Source of the DNA: Chloroflexota bacterium | GTDB taxonomy: Bacteria > Chloroflexota > Chloroflexia > Chloroheliales > Chloroheliaceae | Direction of reading: 5' to 3' | Assembly: GCA_028287745.1 (NCBI GenBank) | Contig: JAQBPB010000103.1 | Span: 1-64,000, forward strand | Length of the DNA stretch: 64,000 bases | In this document: piece by piece, positions 37,333-46,242 of the stretch | Layout of the letters: each line of letters begins with the position of its first letter | Position numbering within the stretch: position 1 is the stretch's first letter | The notes under the pieces: generated by a model | What the model saw: only the letters and a program-made list of their open reading frames with translations | Database searches by the model: none | Told to the model about the DNA's origin: nothing | Translations under genes and position numbers: made by a program

Positions 37333-38673
37333 TTAAGGCACTACCGGGAGGGTAAAGCTGAATGACGACCCTACGCCCACCTTGCTCTCCACCCAGATTT
37401 CCCCACCGTGCGCCTGGATAACGTGCTTGGCAATAGCCAGTCCAAGCCCGGTCCCCGGTTCTTGCCCGGCCCGGGCTTTGTCCACTTTATAAAACCGTTC
37501 GAAAATCCGGTCCAGGTCTTCTGGCGGAATACCGGACCCGCTATCACTTACCCGCACAACCAGCTTGCCCGCCTCATTTTCCCCATGCGGGGTTTTGAAG
37601 TGCTGTACGTTTAAGCGAATAGTGCCGCCAACCGGGGTGAATTTGATCGCGTTATGAATCAAGTTTATCAGGACCTGGCTCAAGCGGTCGGCGTCGGCCA
37701 GGGCGGGCAGGTAAGTTTCAGGAGAGCCCGGTTCGGTTACGATTATTTCCAGCCCACGCCGGGCCGCCTGGGAGGACATTCGCCCGGCGACCTGCTCAAT
37801 AAGTTGGGGTATATCGGTCGGCTTCAGGTTTAATTTAACCTGACCCGATTCTATACGGCTCAATTCAAGCAGTTCGCGGACAAGTTGGGTCAGGCCGTCA
37901 ATTTCCATATCAATGCGCCCCAGAAATTGCGGTGCTTCTTCCGGGTCTTCCTCAATCACATTCTGGAGAGTTTCTACCATCAGCTTGACGGAAGCCAGGG
38001 GTGTGCGTAGTTCGTGGGAAATATTGGCTACGAAATCCCGGCGGACCCTTTCCAGCCGCATTAGTTCGGTCAGGTCTTGCAGCACGACCAGACCCACCCG
38101 GTGCACATTATTACCAGGGCTGCCCGGTCCCTTTGGTTCTTCTTTAACCAGGGTAACGCTGACTTTTAGCTGGCTCTGCTGGCTGCCCATCTCCAACATC
38201 TGGGAGCGGGGTTGTCCATCTCGGAGGGTTTGATCGACCAAATGTTGAAGTTCGGTAGAAGGAAGGACTTCATTAACAGAGCGGCCCAAAATTTCACCTG
38301 TCAAACCCAGGATCTGGCAGGCTGCATGGTTCAGGTTGGTTATCCGGGCGTCGGCGTCCACGCTTATAATGCCATCATTGAGGTTTGCCAGGAGGGCGGC
38401 CACCGTATTTCTTTCGGAAGAAATGCGCTGGATTACCGCTCTTAATTCCTGCCCAAGCTGGAATATTTCGCGAGAAAGGTCCTCGAGGATGGGGTCATCG
38501 CTGAACTTTTCCTCGAAGAGTTCAGTTTCAGAATTACCCAGGGCCAATCCCTTCACCAGGTGGCTTAAGACCCTGACGCGCCTCATGGTCCTTTGCCGGT
38601 ACCAAAAAGCGGTGCCCAGGGCCGCCAGGAGGGCTGCAGCCAGGGCTACCGCTATAACAAACAGGGTTTCCAT
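37333..38673 (-). CDS. PhoR-like sensor histidine kinase
   Basis: About 446 residues from the ATG at 38673. One N-terminal membrane helix is followed by a linker, a PAS domain (NLNDGIISVDADARITNLNHAA), HisKA (FVANISHELRTPLASVK with phospho-His) and the ATPase (NLIHNAIKFT, SDSGSGIP, FERFYKVDKAR, GTGLGLAIAKHV). There is no large extracellular sensor, which fits a PhoR-type kinase. A longer in-frame reading to 38736 would overlap the preceding regulator gene and lacks a clear ribosome site. It is the partner of the OmpR/PhoB-type regulator 16 bases upstream. The specific signal, phosphate or otherwise, is not shown. Confidence 0.9.
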   Translation of the reverse strand: METLFVIAVALAAALLAALGTAFWYRQRTMRRVRVLSHLVKGLALGNSETELFEEKFSDDPILEDLSREIFQLGQELRAVIQRISSERNTVAALLANLNDGIISVDADARITNLNHAACQILGLTGEILGRSVNEVLPSTELQHLVDQTLRDGQPRSQMLEMGSQQSQLKVSVTLVKEEPKGPGSPGNNVHRVGLVVLQDLTELMRLERVRRDFVANISHELRTPLASVKLMVETLQNVIEEDPEEAPQFLGRIDMEIDGLTQLVRELLELSRIESGQVKLNLKPTDIPQLIEQVAGRMSSQAARRGLEIIVTEPGSPETYLPALADADRLSQVLINLIHNAIKFTPVGGTIRLNVQHFKTPHGENEAGKLVVRVSDSGSGIPPEDLDRIFERFYKVDKARAGQEPGTGLGLAIAKHVIQAHGGEIWVESKVGVGSSFSFTLPVVP

Positions 38674-38689
38674 ACGTCTTTTGGTCCTT

Positions 38690-39478
38690 TTACCCGGCTC
38701 CGCCCGGCTCACCTGCTCCAGGCGGATGGGCCGCACTTTCGCCCAGGTCCAGTTTATAACCTACCCCAAAAACTGTATGAATGTACTTGGGACGGGAAGG
38801 GTCAGGCTCAATTTTCTCGCGCAACCAGCGGATATGAACATCTACCGTGCGAGTGCCGCCGGTATAATCATAATCCCACACTCGCTCAAGGAGCATTTCA
38901 CGGGTTAAAACCTGGCCGGGATGCCGCGCAAGGAAGGCCAGCAAGTCGAATTCTTTGGGTTTTAGCACGATGGAGCGGTCCCCCAGGGTAACGGTGTGCT
39001 GGTTGGAATTTATCAGCAAATCGCCAACTTTAATCTGGTTTTGTCCTTCGCGCCCGTTGGCCGATTTTGATTCTTGCCGGGCGGCGGCATCTTCAATCAG
39101 ATTGCTGCCCTGGAGCATTTCCATGCGGCGCAGCATGGCTCGTACCCGCGCAATAACCTCGCGCAAGTTAAAGGGCTTGGTCATATAATCGTCCGCGCCC
39201 AATTCCAGCCCCAGGATTTTATCGACCTCTTCTTCGCGGGCAGTAAGCATTAGGATGGGCACAATGGATACCTGGCGGACCTGGCGGCAAATATCCAGGC
39301 CATTCATTCCCGGTAACATCAAGTCCAGGATAACAAGGTCCGGTTTTTCTTGCTTAAAGATTTCTAAAGCGTGGCGGCCGTCGCCGGTAGTTGTTACTTC
39401 ATAACCTTCTCGTACCAGGTTATATTTCAGGGTTGCGGCGATATTTTCTTCGTCCTCAACCACCATAATTTTTGTCAT
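38690..39478 (-). CDS. OmpR/PhoB-family response regulator
   Basis: About 262 residues from ATG 39478. The receiver has EDEEN, acceptor Asp in LDLMLPGMNG and MTKPFN, and the winged-helix DNA-binding domain ends in TRTVDVHIRWLREKIEPDP and TVFGVGYKL. A linker of about 35 residues, Gln/Ser/Asn-rich, joins the domains and is longer than usual. A Gly/Ala/Pro-rich tail of about 15 residues follows. An alternative GTG start at 39499 cannot be excluded. It is transcribed just ahead of the kinase, with a 16-base gap to its start. It most resembles PhoB/ResD/RegX3. Confidence 0.93.
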   Translation of the reverse strand: MTKIMVVEDEENIAATLKYNLVREGYEVTTTGDGRHALEIFKQEKPDLVILDLMLPGMNGLDICRQVRQVSIVPILMLTAREEEVDKILGLELGADDYMTKPFNLREVIARVRAMLRRMEMLQGSNLIEDAAARQESKSANGREGQNQIKVGDLLINSNQHTVTLGDRSIVLKPKEFDLLAFLARHPGQVLTREMLLERVWDYDYTGGTRTVDVHIRWLREKIEPDPSRPKYIHTVFGVGYKLDLGESAAHPPGAGEPGGAG

Positions 39479-39864
39479 AAACGCGGTACCAGGGACCACC
39501 CGCCGCCTGTAGCGGCTACTATAAATCTGCTAAAGTGGTCAAGCAACCCGCAACCTCCTCCGGTTAAGCTATTCCTTTTGAATTTTTATAATTATCTTCA
39601 GGCTGTACCAACCGTTACTGTTGAAGCGACCGCCTGTAAATAAAGATAAATTCTCAGATTATATTCGTACGCTGTTCGTAACTTGAAACCTAAAAGTTAG
39701 GCGCAGCTTTGGACCTGGCTTTCCCTGGTATTATACCTTTCAAGGGGGAAGGCCCGCAATAGGCCCGTTCCGGCTTAATTCAAGCTTAATGCGCGCTACC
39801 TTTCTTGTAAACTATGAGAAACATGTTAAAATCAATGCAGGGAACTTATTTATAAAAGGAGCGT
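39479..39864. other. Divergent spacer between response regulator and DeoR regulator
   Basis: 386 bases with no gene. The right half holds the deoR promoter (39805-39832). The regulator promoter on the minus strand could not be placed with confidence. No Pho box-like direct repeats of seven bases were recognised. Confidence 0.5.
39805..39832 (+). promoter_or_regulatory. Candidate promoter of DeoR-type regulator
   Basis: TTGTAA (39805-39810) and TAAAAT (39827-39832) are 16 bases apart, about 30 bases before the start codon at 39865. Confidence 0.5.
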
Positions 39865-40701
39865 ATGGGCAAAAAAACAGGCAGATTAGAGCAGATTTTG
39901 CAGGAACTGGGTTTAAACGGGCGGATTGAAGTCGAAGTCTTAAGCCAGCAACTTAAAGTTAACACTTCGACTATTCGCCGGGACCTGGAATACCTGGAAC
40001 GCCAGGGTAAATTGCGCCGGGTCCACGGTGGCGCCGTTCCGGCTGACACTTTATCCTACAGCGCCTATGCCAACGAGCTGACTTTCCAGGAAAACATCAA
40101 TAAAAATGTTGATGAGAAAAGCCAGATTGCCGCCCTGGCTGCCCAACAGATTAAGCCCGGCGACACAATCGCTCTTTCTCCCGGCACCACCACAACTTAC
40201 CTGGCACGGGCCATTCGCCAGCTACAAATCACTAACCTGACCGTGGTTACGAATGCCATCAATATAGCCATGGAGCTATCCGGGGTAAAGGATATCAATT
40301 TGAACCTGACCGGCGGGCTGTTTTTGCCTGATTTCTTTGCCCTGGTCGGCCCGCAAGCCGAGCAAAGTTTAAATGAAACCTTTGTCGCTAAAGCCTTTGT
40401 CGGTGTAACCGGTTTGAGCGTGGAACACGGCCTGACCGGGCCAAACCAGCTTGAAGCCCTGACCCACCGCCTGACCCTCCAGCGTGCCCGCAAGACCTAT
40501 GTCCTGGCCGACCATACCAAACTTGACCAGGTTGCCCTTTACCGGATTTGCCCGCTCAACATGATCCATACCATTATCACGGACGAGGCCGCTTCACCGG
40601 AAATCGTCAATAATTTGCGGAATGCCGGGGTGGAAGTCCTCCAACCTTCCAGGCCCCGCCTGGTTGAGTTACCGGCCCAACCTGCCGGGGCGATTAAATA
40701 A
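39865..40701 (+). CDS. DeoR/GlpR-family transcriptional regulator
   Basis: 278 residues. The N-terminal helix-turn-helix (RLEQILQELGLNGRIEVEVLSQQLKVNTSTIRRDLEYLERQGKLRR in outline) carries the family signature STIRRDLEYLE and RVHGGAV. The C-terminal DeoRC sugar-phosphate sensor follows (SPGTTTTYLARAI, LTVVTNAINIA, GLSVEHGLTGPN, YVLADHTKLDQVA). Known for the family: they repress sugar-use operons and are released by a phosphorylated sugar intermediate. AAAGGAG sets the start. It precedes the galT operon by 180 bases on the same strand, and a palindrome overlies that operon's start, so it is the likely regulator. Confidence 0.9.
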   Translation: MGKKTGRLEQILQELGLNGRIEVEVLSQQLKVNTSTIRRDLEYLERQGKLRRVHGGAVPADTLSYSAYANELTFQENINKNVDEKSQIAALAAQQIKPGDTIALSPGTTTTYLARAIRQLQITNLTVVTNAINIAMELSGVKDINLNLTGGLFLPDFFALVGPQAEQSLNETFVAKAFVGVTGLSVEHGLTGPNQLEALTHRLTLQRARKTYVLADHTKLDQVALYRICPLNMIHTIITDEAASPEIVNNLRNAGVEVLQPSRPRLVELPAQPAGAIK

Positions 40702-40769
40702 ACTTTAAATCCCACCTTGTATTAATTGAATGAAACGCGCAAAATATATGCCCGAATGGGCTTTTTGCC

Positions 40770-40798
40770 TTGACAAAGGCTATGTGTGCTGCTAGTAT
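40770..40798 (+). promoter_or_regulatory. Promoter of galT operon
   Basis: TTGACA (40770-40775) and TAGTAT (40793-40798) have the ideal 17-base spacing. The start of transcription is expected near 40805, inside the palindrome that follows. Confidence 0.75.
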
Positions 40799-40799
40799 T

Positions 40800-40816
40800 T
40801 GTGCATAACTTGCACA
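40800..40816. promoter_or_regulatory. Palindrome at galT operon start, candidate DeoR-type operator
   Basis: TGTGCATAACTTGCACA has perfect six-base arms around a five-base centre and lies two bases after the -10. A bound repressor would block initiation. The DeoR-type regulator encoded just upstream is the obvious candidate. Confidence 0.6.
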
Positions 40817-40882
40817 CCATTAACTTACGGTTATAAATTTCAGGGAGTGTAAGTACAAACCCTCAACAGTAAGGTGCAATAA

Positions 40883-41989
40883 ATGTTCAATAGTGGCAAG
40901 GATCTTTCAGGACACGCTCCCCAAAATTTAGCAGGCCAATGGGAAGAACGCTGGCATCCTCTGCGCGAGGAATGGGTTATGGTTGCTGCCCACCGCCAGA
41001 ACCGCCCCTGGATTGGCCAGACCGTGGCAACCAAACCAAAAGCTATTCCCACCTATCTTAGCGACTGCTATCTTTGTCCGGGTAACTCGCGGGTCAGCGG
41101 AAAGCAAAACCCGGCTTATTCCGGCGTTTTTGTTTTTGATAACGATCACCCTTGCGTCGGTCCGGACGCGCCCATCGAACTCTCTGCCCCACCACCGCCC
41201 TACCGCAACCGGCCCGCTAACGGCATGGCCCGGGTGGTTTGCTATAACCCCCGGCATGATATGACTCTGGCTCAAATGGAAGCGGCCCAGATTGCCAATG
41301 TCGTGGAAGTCTGGCAGCAGCAAACCCTGGACCTGGGCAACCGTCCCGAAGTAAATCACGTTCTGTGCTTTGAGAACAAGGGTGAAGTGGTCGGGGTTTC
41401 CAATCCCCACCCGCACGGCCAGATTTACGCCACTAACTTTGTATTTAAAACGATTGAAACAGAAATGCTGGCAAGCCAGCGCTATCTCAAAGAAAGCCAG
41501 GCCGGGCGAAATCTCTTTCAGGATATAATCCGGGCCGAACAGGCCGACGCCAGCCGCATTCTTTATGAAGATGAATATTCTATTGCCTTTTTGCCATATT
41601 TTGCCCGGTACGCTTACGAAGTCTATATAGCGCCTAAACGCAGCGTTCCGCACATTTACGAACTGGATAGTAAAGAAGTCGCTAGCCTGGCCCAGGCCCT
41701 TAAAAGCGTTACGGTGCGCATGGATAACCTCTGGCAGATGTCATTTCCCTACGTAATGCCGCTGCACCAGGCTCCCAGCGACGGTGGGAATTACGACTTC
41801 TTCCACTTTTTTATCGGGTTCCTGCCGCCGTTGCGCCAGCCAAACCTTATAAAATACCTGGCAGGACCGGAAATCGGGGGCGGCAACTTCCTGAGTGACA
41901 CCTCACCCGAAGCTAAAGCGGCCGAACTGCTAGGGGTCTCGGATAGCCTGCATTATCTTGAACAATTGCCGTCCGAGGAGACCTTATGA
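40883..41989 (+). CDS. galT: Galactose-1-phosphate uridylyltransferase (HIT superfamily)
   Basis: 368 residues. GalT family: transfers UMP between UDP-glucose and a hexose-1-phosphate through a uridylyl-His. The active site is [13 protein letters not shown], and the second-half signature [19 protein letters not shown] is present. The N-terminal Cys-x-x-Cys-like zinc site is partly visible (CYLCPGN). In the Leloir pathway it would act on galactose-1-phosphate. However, the kinase two genes downstream has an arabinokinase-like motif, so a pentose-1-phosphate substrate is a possible alternative. It overlaps the next gene by four bases (ATGA), showing translational coupling. Confidence 0.88.
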   Translation: MFNSGKDLSGHAPQNLAGQWEERWHPLREEWVMVAAHRQNRPWIGQTVATKPKAIPTYLSDCYLCPGNSRVSGKQNPAYSGVFVFDNDHPCVGPDAPIELSAPPPPYRNRPANGMARVVCYNPRHDMTLAQMEAAQIANVVEVWQQQTLDLGNRPEVNHVLCFENKGEVVGVSNPHPHGQIYATNFVFKTIETEMLASQRYLKESQAGRNLFQDIIRAEQADASRILYEDEYSIAFLPYFARYAYEVYIAPKRSVPHIYELDSKEVASLAQALKSVTVRMDNLWQMSFPYVMPLHQAPSDGGNYDFFHFFIGFLPPLRQPNLIKYLAGPEIGGGNFLSDTSPEAKAAELLGVSDSLHYLEQLPSEETL

Positions 41990-43026
41990 TAAAGAACGCC
42001 AGCGAATTACTTTTACGGCTGAAGCAGGTCCACGCCGCTATCCGCGATAGTGTGATTGCCGCTTGCGAACGCGATTCCCTGGAACAGGTCAGCCGGGTCG
42101 TGGCAGAAGACGGGGCCGGTGATACCATTTTCGCGATTGACCGGGTTTCCGAAGAAATCCTGCTGGAACATTTTGAAGAACTGGCCCAGGAATGGTCGTG
42201 CGTCCTGGTGGCGGAAGGGCTGGGTTCCACCGGTATTAAAGTCTTACCGGAAGGCACCGCTTTTAATGAGGCCGAAATTTATGTGATTGTTGACCCGATT
42301 GACGGCACACGCGGCCTGATGTACCAGAAACGGTCGGCCTGGATTCTAACCGGGGTTGCGCCCAACCGGGGAGCAGCGACTAACTTAACCGATATAGAAC
42401 TGGCCCTACAGACCGAAATTCCTATTCTGAAACAGCACCTATCGGACAGCCTATGGGCAATGGCCGGGGAGGGCGCTGCAGGAGAACGTTATAACCGGAT
42501 AAGCGGCCAGCTTGAACCGTTGCGCTTGCAGCCTTCGCGGGAAAAGACTATTGCCCAGGGTTACGGCGGGCTGGCCCGGTTCTTTCCTGGAATGCGCGGC
42601 CTGCTGGCAACGATTGATGATGAAATAGTCGAGCTGATTTTAGGGCCGGTCCAACCGGGACGGGCTTTAGCCTTCGAGGACCAGTATATTTCAACCGGCG
42701 GGCAACTTTACGAACTGATTATGGGTCATGACCGCTGGATGGCCGATTTACGGCCACTGGTCGAACCGCTGTTACGCCAGCAAGGCCGGGGCCTGGGCCT
42801 CTGCTGTCACCCGTACGACCTGTGTACCGAACTGATCGCTCGACAGGTAGGGGTGCGCATCACCGGGCCGGACGGCCAGCCTGTCAACGTGCCTTTAGAC
42901 GTTAATTCCGACCTGGCCTGGGTTGGCTATGCTAACTCGGCTATCCAGTCCCAGGTCGAACCGGTCCTGCAAGCGGTGCTAACCGGATACGGCTTGCTCA
43001 ACCAGACTAATACACCAGGAGAATAA
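41986..43026 (+). CDS. IMPase/FBPase-fold phosphatase
   Basis: 346 residues of the lithium-sensitive sugar-phosphatase superfamily. The metal motif [20 protein letters not shown] provides two Asp ligands, and an earlier Glu in VLVAEGLG supplies the third. The C-terminal half has the typical acidic ending with [16 protein letters not shown]. Compared with inositol monophosphatase (about 270 residues) it is longer, with an insertion around residues 130-180. Its place between GalT and a sugar-1-kinase suggests a sugar-phosphate substrate, but this is inference. It starts inside the last codons of galT. Confidence 0.75.
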   Translation: MIKNASELLLRLKQVHAAIRDSVIAACERDSLEQVSRVVAEDGAGDTIFAIDRVSEEILLEHFEELAQEWSCVLVAEGLGSTGIKVLPEGTAFNEAEIYVIVDPIDGTRGLMYQKRSAWILTGVAPNRGAATNLTDIELALQTEIPILKQHLSDSLWAMAGEGAAGERYNRISGQLEPLRLQPSREKTIAQGYGGLARFFPGMRGLLATIDDEIVELILGPVQPGRALAFEDQYISTGGQLYELIMGHDRWMADLRPLVEPLLRQQGRGLGLCCHPYDLCTELIARQVGVRITGPDGQPVNVPLDVNSDLAWVGYANSAIQSQVEPVLQAVLTGYGLLNQTNTPGE

Positions 43027-43034
43027 CTCGCGCA

Positions 43035-44492
43035 ATGTGGCAATTAGAGCAAACGCCCGGCCCCGTACCGGCCGACCTTGCGCAGTTCTTAGCGGTGGTA
43101 AATGCACAGGCCGCATATTTTGGACCATGCCCGCTTTATGTGGGACGGGCTCCTGGCCGGTTGGATTTGATGGGTGGAATCGCCGATTACTCCGGCTCCC
43201 TGGTGCTGGAATTGCCGCTGGCCCTGGCGACCTATGTGGCGGTCCAGGCTATTCCCGAAAGCATCTTCGAGATATTTAGCCCGGAGGTAGAGGCAACCGG
43301 GGATGAACCCCTGGTCCGCTGGCCCCTTTCTGCGCTGGCGGCGGTTGCTAGCGGCGAAGCTACTTCCCTGGAAGCCCGTCTTGAAACAACTCCCGGTCAA
43401 AGCTGGGTCAATTACGCAGCGGGCGTCTGGGTGATGTTACAGCGAGCCTACGAGTTACCGTCGGGTGGCGGCGTCCGGTTGCTGGTCCATTCACAGGTCC
43501 CGGCAGGTAAAGGCGTCAGTTCTTCGGCGGCCCTGGAAGTCGCAACGTTAAAGGCCCTGGCCGGCCTGTACAGCCTGGATATTTCCGGCAAGGAGGCGGC
43601 TATCCTCTGCCAGAAAGCCGAAAATACAATTGTGGGCGCTCCCTGCGGCATCATGGACCAGATGACCGTTGCATGCGGCCAGGCTGACCATTTATTGGCC
43701 CTGCGCTGCCAGCCTGCCCAACTTGAAGGAAATTTACAACTACCGTCTGGCCTGGCCGTCTGGGGCCTCGATTCTGGTATCCGGCACGCTGTGAACGGTT
43801 CTGATTATTCCTCGGTGCGGATAGGGGCATTTATGGGCTACCGGATGGTGGCCGGGCTGGCGGGGTTAAAGGCCGAAAACCAGGCTGGACAACCGGTCAG
43901 GATTGAAGACCCGACCTGGCAGGGCTACCTGGCAAACCTGGCGCCTTCTCTATGGGAAAACACTTACCGCGACCTTATCCCGGTACAATTGCGCGGCCAG
44001 GATTTCCTGGACAAATGGGGCGGCACTACCGACGCCGTTACCAGGGTTGATCCCACCAGGACCTACGCGGTACGCCAGTCGGCAGCCCACCCGATTTACG
44101 AAAACCACCGGGTCGAGCTTTTCAGGGCTTTACTTGACTCTCAATCCACGTCGGAAGCCTTAAAAGAGCAGCAATACCGGTTACTGGGCGAATTGATGTA
44201 CCAATCCCACCTGAGTTACAGCCGTTGCGGGCTTGGTTCGTCCGGCACTGACCGCCTGGTTGAATTGGTCCGGTTGGCCGGTCCGGCTGTAGGTTTGTAC
44301 GGCGCTAAAATTACCGGGGGTGGCAGCGGCGGCACTGTGGCGGTGTTGGGCCGGGGTGATGCCAGCGCTGCCGTTCAAGAGATCGCTAACCGCTATGCCG
44401 GGGATACCGGTTATTCACCGCAAATAATGGGCGGGTCGTCGCCAGGGGCGATGCATTATCCTACTTTGAGGCTGGTAGAACTGGGCACGTAG
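43035..44492 (+). CDS. GHMP sugar kinase, L-arabinokinase-like
   Basis: 485 residues of the GHMP kinase superfamily. The first motif reads APGRLDLMGGIADYSGS, where galactokinases have APGRVNLIGEHTDYNGG. GGIADYSGS, together with VGAPCGIMDQMTVACG, WGLDSGIRHAVNG and SVRIGAFMGYRM, matches the C-terminal kinase domain of plant L-arabinokinases as I recall them. The phosphate-binding motif VPAGKGVSSSAALEVA and the C-terminal ITGGGSGGTVAVL motif are intact. It lacks the plant glycosyltransferase-like N-terminus. It should phosphorylate the C1 position of L-arabinose or galactose. It follows the phosphatase by eight bases and is followed by xylA. Confidence 0.8.
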   Translation: MWQLEQTPGPVPADLAQFLAVVNAQAAYFGPCPLYVGRAPGRLDLMGGIADYSGSLVLELPLALATYVAVQAIPESIFEIFSPEVEATGDEPLVRWPLSALAAVASGEATSLEARLETTPGQSWVNYAAGVWVMLQRAYELPSGGGVRLLVHSQVPAGKGVSSSAALEVATLKALAGLYSLDISGKEAAILCQKAENTIVGAPCGIMDQMTVACGQADHLLALRCQPAQLEGNLQLPSGLAVWGLDSGIRHAVNGSDYSSVRIGAFMGYRMVAGLAGLKAENQAGQPVRIEDPTWQGYLANLAPSLWENTYRDLIPVQLRGQDFLDKWGGTTDAVTRVDPTRTYAVRQSAAHPIYENHRVELFRALLDSQSTSEALKEQQYRLLGELMYQSHLSYSRCGLGSSGTDRLVELVRLAGPAVGLYGAKITGGGSGGTVAVLGRGDASAAVQEIANRYAGDTGYSPQIMGGSSPGAMHYPTLRLVELGT

Positions 44493-44644
44493 CACGGGTA
44501 ACGTGGAACGGTAAATGTGGTTACGGCCTGATTAATATTATCCAATAAGGCAGGTTTGTTTGACTGGACCTGATAGATCAATAACAACCTGATACAGCAA
44601 TTTTTAAGTTATTCACAAACATAAAATGTCATGGAGGACAAAAT

Positions 44645-45853
44645 ATGACTGATCTGTTAAATAAACCCCTGGCCAATGAAGCCGCCAGCGATCAATATGC
44701 TCCGAAAAAAGAAGACAAATTTACCTTTGGCCTGTGGACGGTAGGGAACCGGGGCCGCGACCCCTTTGGCGATTTCGTCCGCCCGGCCCTGGACCCGGTG
44801 TATACCGTCAAAACCCTGGCCGGTTTGGGCGCTTATGGCGTGACCTTTCATGATGACGACCTGGTGCCTTTTGGTTCCAGCCTGGCCGAGCGCGACCGCA
44901 TAGTCAAAGAATTCAAGCAAGCCCTGGATGACTACGGCATGATTGTCCCCATGGCGACCACCAACCTGTTCTTTCACCCTGTTTTCAAGGACGGCGCTTT
45001 TACGGCGGTAGACCCGGCGGTGCGGGCCTATTCGCTCCAGAAAACCATGCGGGCGATAGACCTGGGCGCCGAGTTGGGCGCTAAAACTTACGTCTTCTGG
45101 GGCGGCCGGGAAGGTGTGGATGCCGAGGCTTCCAAGGACCCGACTATCGCTCTCAAAAGAATGCGCGAAGCTCTTAACTTCCTGTGCCGCTACGTCAAGG
45201 ACCAGGGCTATGATATTAAGTTCGCTATGGAGCCAAAGCCGAACGAACCACGCTCGGATACTTATCTGCCGACGGTCGGCCACATGCTGGCCTTCATCTA
45301 CACCCTGGATTACCCTGAGATGGTCGGCCTCAACCCCGAAGTGGCCCACGAAAACATGGCCGGTCTGAACTTCACTCACGGTGTCGCCCAGGCCCTGGAA
45401 GCCGGTAAACTCTTCCATATTGACCTGAACGACCAGAAAGGGCCGCGCTACGACCAGGACCTGCGCTTTGGCTCGGAAAGCATTAAGAACAATTTCTTCC
45501 TGGTTAAACTGCTGGAAGAAAAAGGTTACAGCGGGCCGCGCCACTTTGACGCCCATGCCTACCGCACCGAAGACGAGCAGGGCGTCTGGGACTTCGCTCT
45601 GGGCTGCATGCGGACCTACAACATGTTCAAGGAGAAAGTCAAACGCTTTGCCGCTGATAAGGAAATCCAGGGTTTGCTGGCCGAAATTAATGGCGGCGAC
45701 CAGACTTTCCAGGGCCTTTTGAACGGCTACACTCCTGAAACGGTTCAGAAGCTCAAAGGCTATGATTTCAATATTGACCAATTGGCTACTCGCGGCTACC
45801 AGTACGAAAAGCTTGACCAGCTCACCATTGAAGTGATCCTGGGCGTGCGCTAA
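44645..45853 (+). CDS. xylA: Xylose isomerase
   Basis: 402 residues of the class I (actinobacterial-size) xylose isomerase. It interconverts D-xylose and D-xylulose, or D-glucose and D-fructose. Catalytic His and Asp are in [13 protein letters not shown]; the metal site is in [26 protein letters not shown] and [29 protein letters not shown] near residue 155 contacts the substrate. No signal peptide. GGAGG precedes the ATG. It lies 152 bases after the kinase and may have its own promoter. A terminator follows. No xylulokinase is present in the window. Confidence 0.95.
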   Translation: MTDLLNKPLANEAASDQYAPKKEDKFTFGLWTVGNRGRDPFGDFVRPALDPVYTVKTLAGLGAYGVTFHDDDLVPFGSSLAERDRIVKEFKQALDDYGMIVPMATTNLFFHPVFKDGAFTAVDPAVRAYSLQKTMRAIDLGAELGAKTYVFWGGREGVDAEASKDPTIALKRMREALNFLCRYVKDQGYDIKFAMEPKPNEPRSDTYLPTVGHMLAFIYTLDYPEMVGLNPEVAHENMAGLNFTHGVAQALEAGKLFHIDLNDQKGPRYDQDLRFGSESIKNNFFLVKLLEEKGYSGPRHFDAHAYRTEDEQGVWDFALGCMRTYNMFKEKVKRFAADKEIQGLLAEINGGDQTFQGLLNGYTPETVQKLKGYDFNIDQLATRGYQYEKLDQLTIEVILGVR

Positions 45854-45910
45854 TCGAAACACCCTGGCCCCATCCCTAATCTAAGCCTCCTCGCTAAAAA
45901 GAGGCATAAA

Positions 45911-45968
45911 AATAAACACCTGGGAAATTTGCTGCTACCGGCGGTAAATTAACAGGTGTTTATTTTTT
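45911..45968 (+). terminator. Terminator of xylA / sugar operon
   Basis: A 12-base outer stem, AATAAACACCTG (45911-45922) with CAGGTGTTTATT (45953-45964), encloses an inner AATTT/AAATT pairing and ends in a T-run. It also explains why a small reading frame beginning here is not a gene. Confidence 0.85.
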
Positions 45969-46242
45969 ATGCGGTTATTTTCAAGGTCAGGAGAATTTAT
46001 AAAAAAGGGTTACAGACCTGGCTACCTTTCGTTTCCATTGACGCCTGGCGGCGGTTTCCCAGCTATGAACGAATTTCCCTGACCTTGTATGACGTGGTGT
46101 TAAGTGTGAATTTTAAAGTACCGGGAGAAGTGGCACCACTCCGGTTAAAATTGTAAACCGGGTACAAAAAATGGAGGCCGGTTTATGTGCTTCCATTTGT
46201 TATTTCAAGACAAAAGCAGTCTTAGAACTTCTATAATCGGCC

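Noticed and set aside
43035-44492. Plain galactokinase galK
   Set aside because: The galactose-binding GEHTDY motif is replaced by GGIADY, so I did not give it the galK symbol.
44657-45862. 401-codon minus-strand open frame opposite xylA
   Set aside because: It mirrors the xylose isomerase gene almost exactly, has no recognisable fold and no upstream signals, so it is an antisense shadow.
45956-46156. 66-codon plus-strand frame after xylA
   Set aside because: It starts inside the xylA terminator stem and has no ribosome site.
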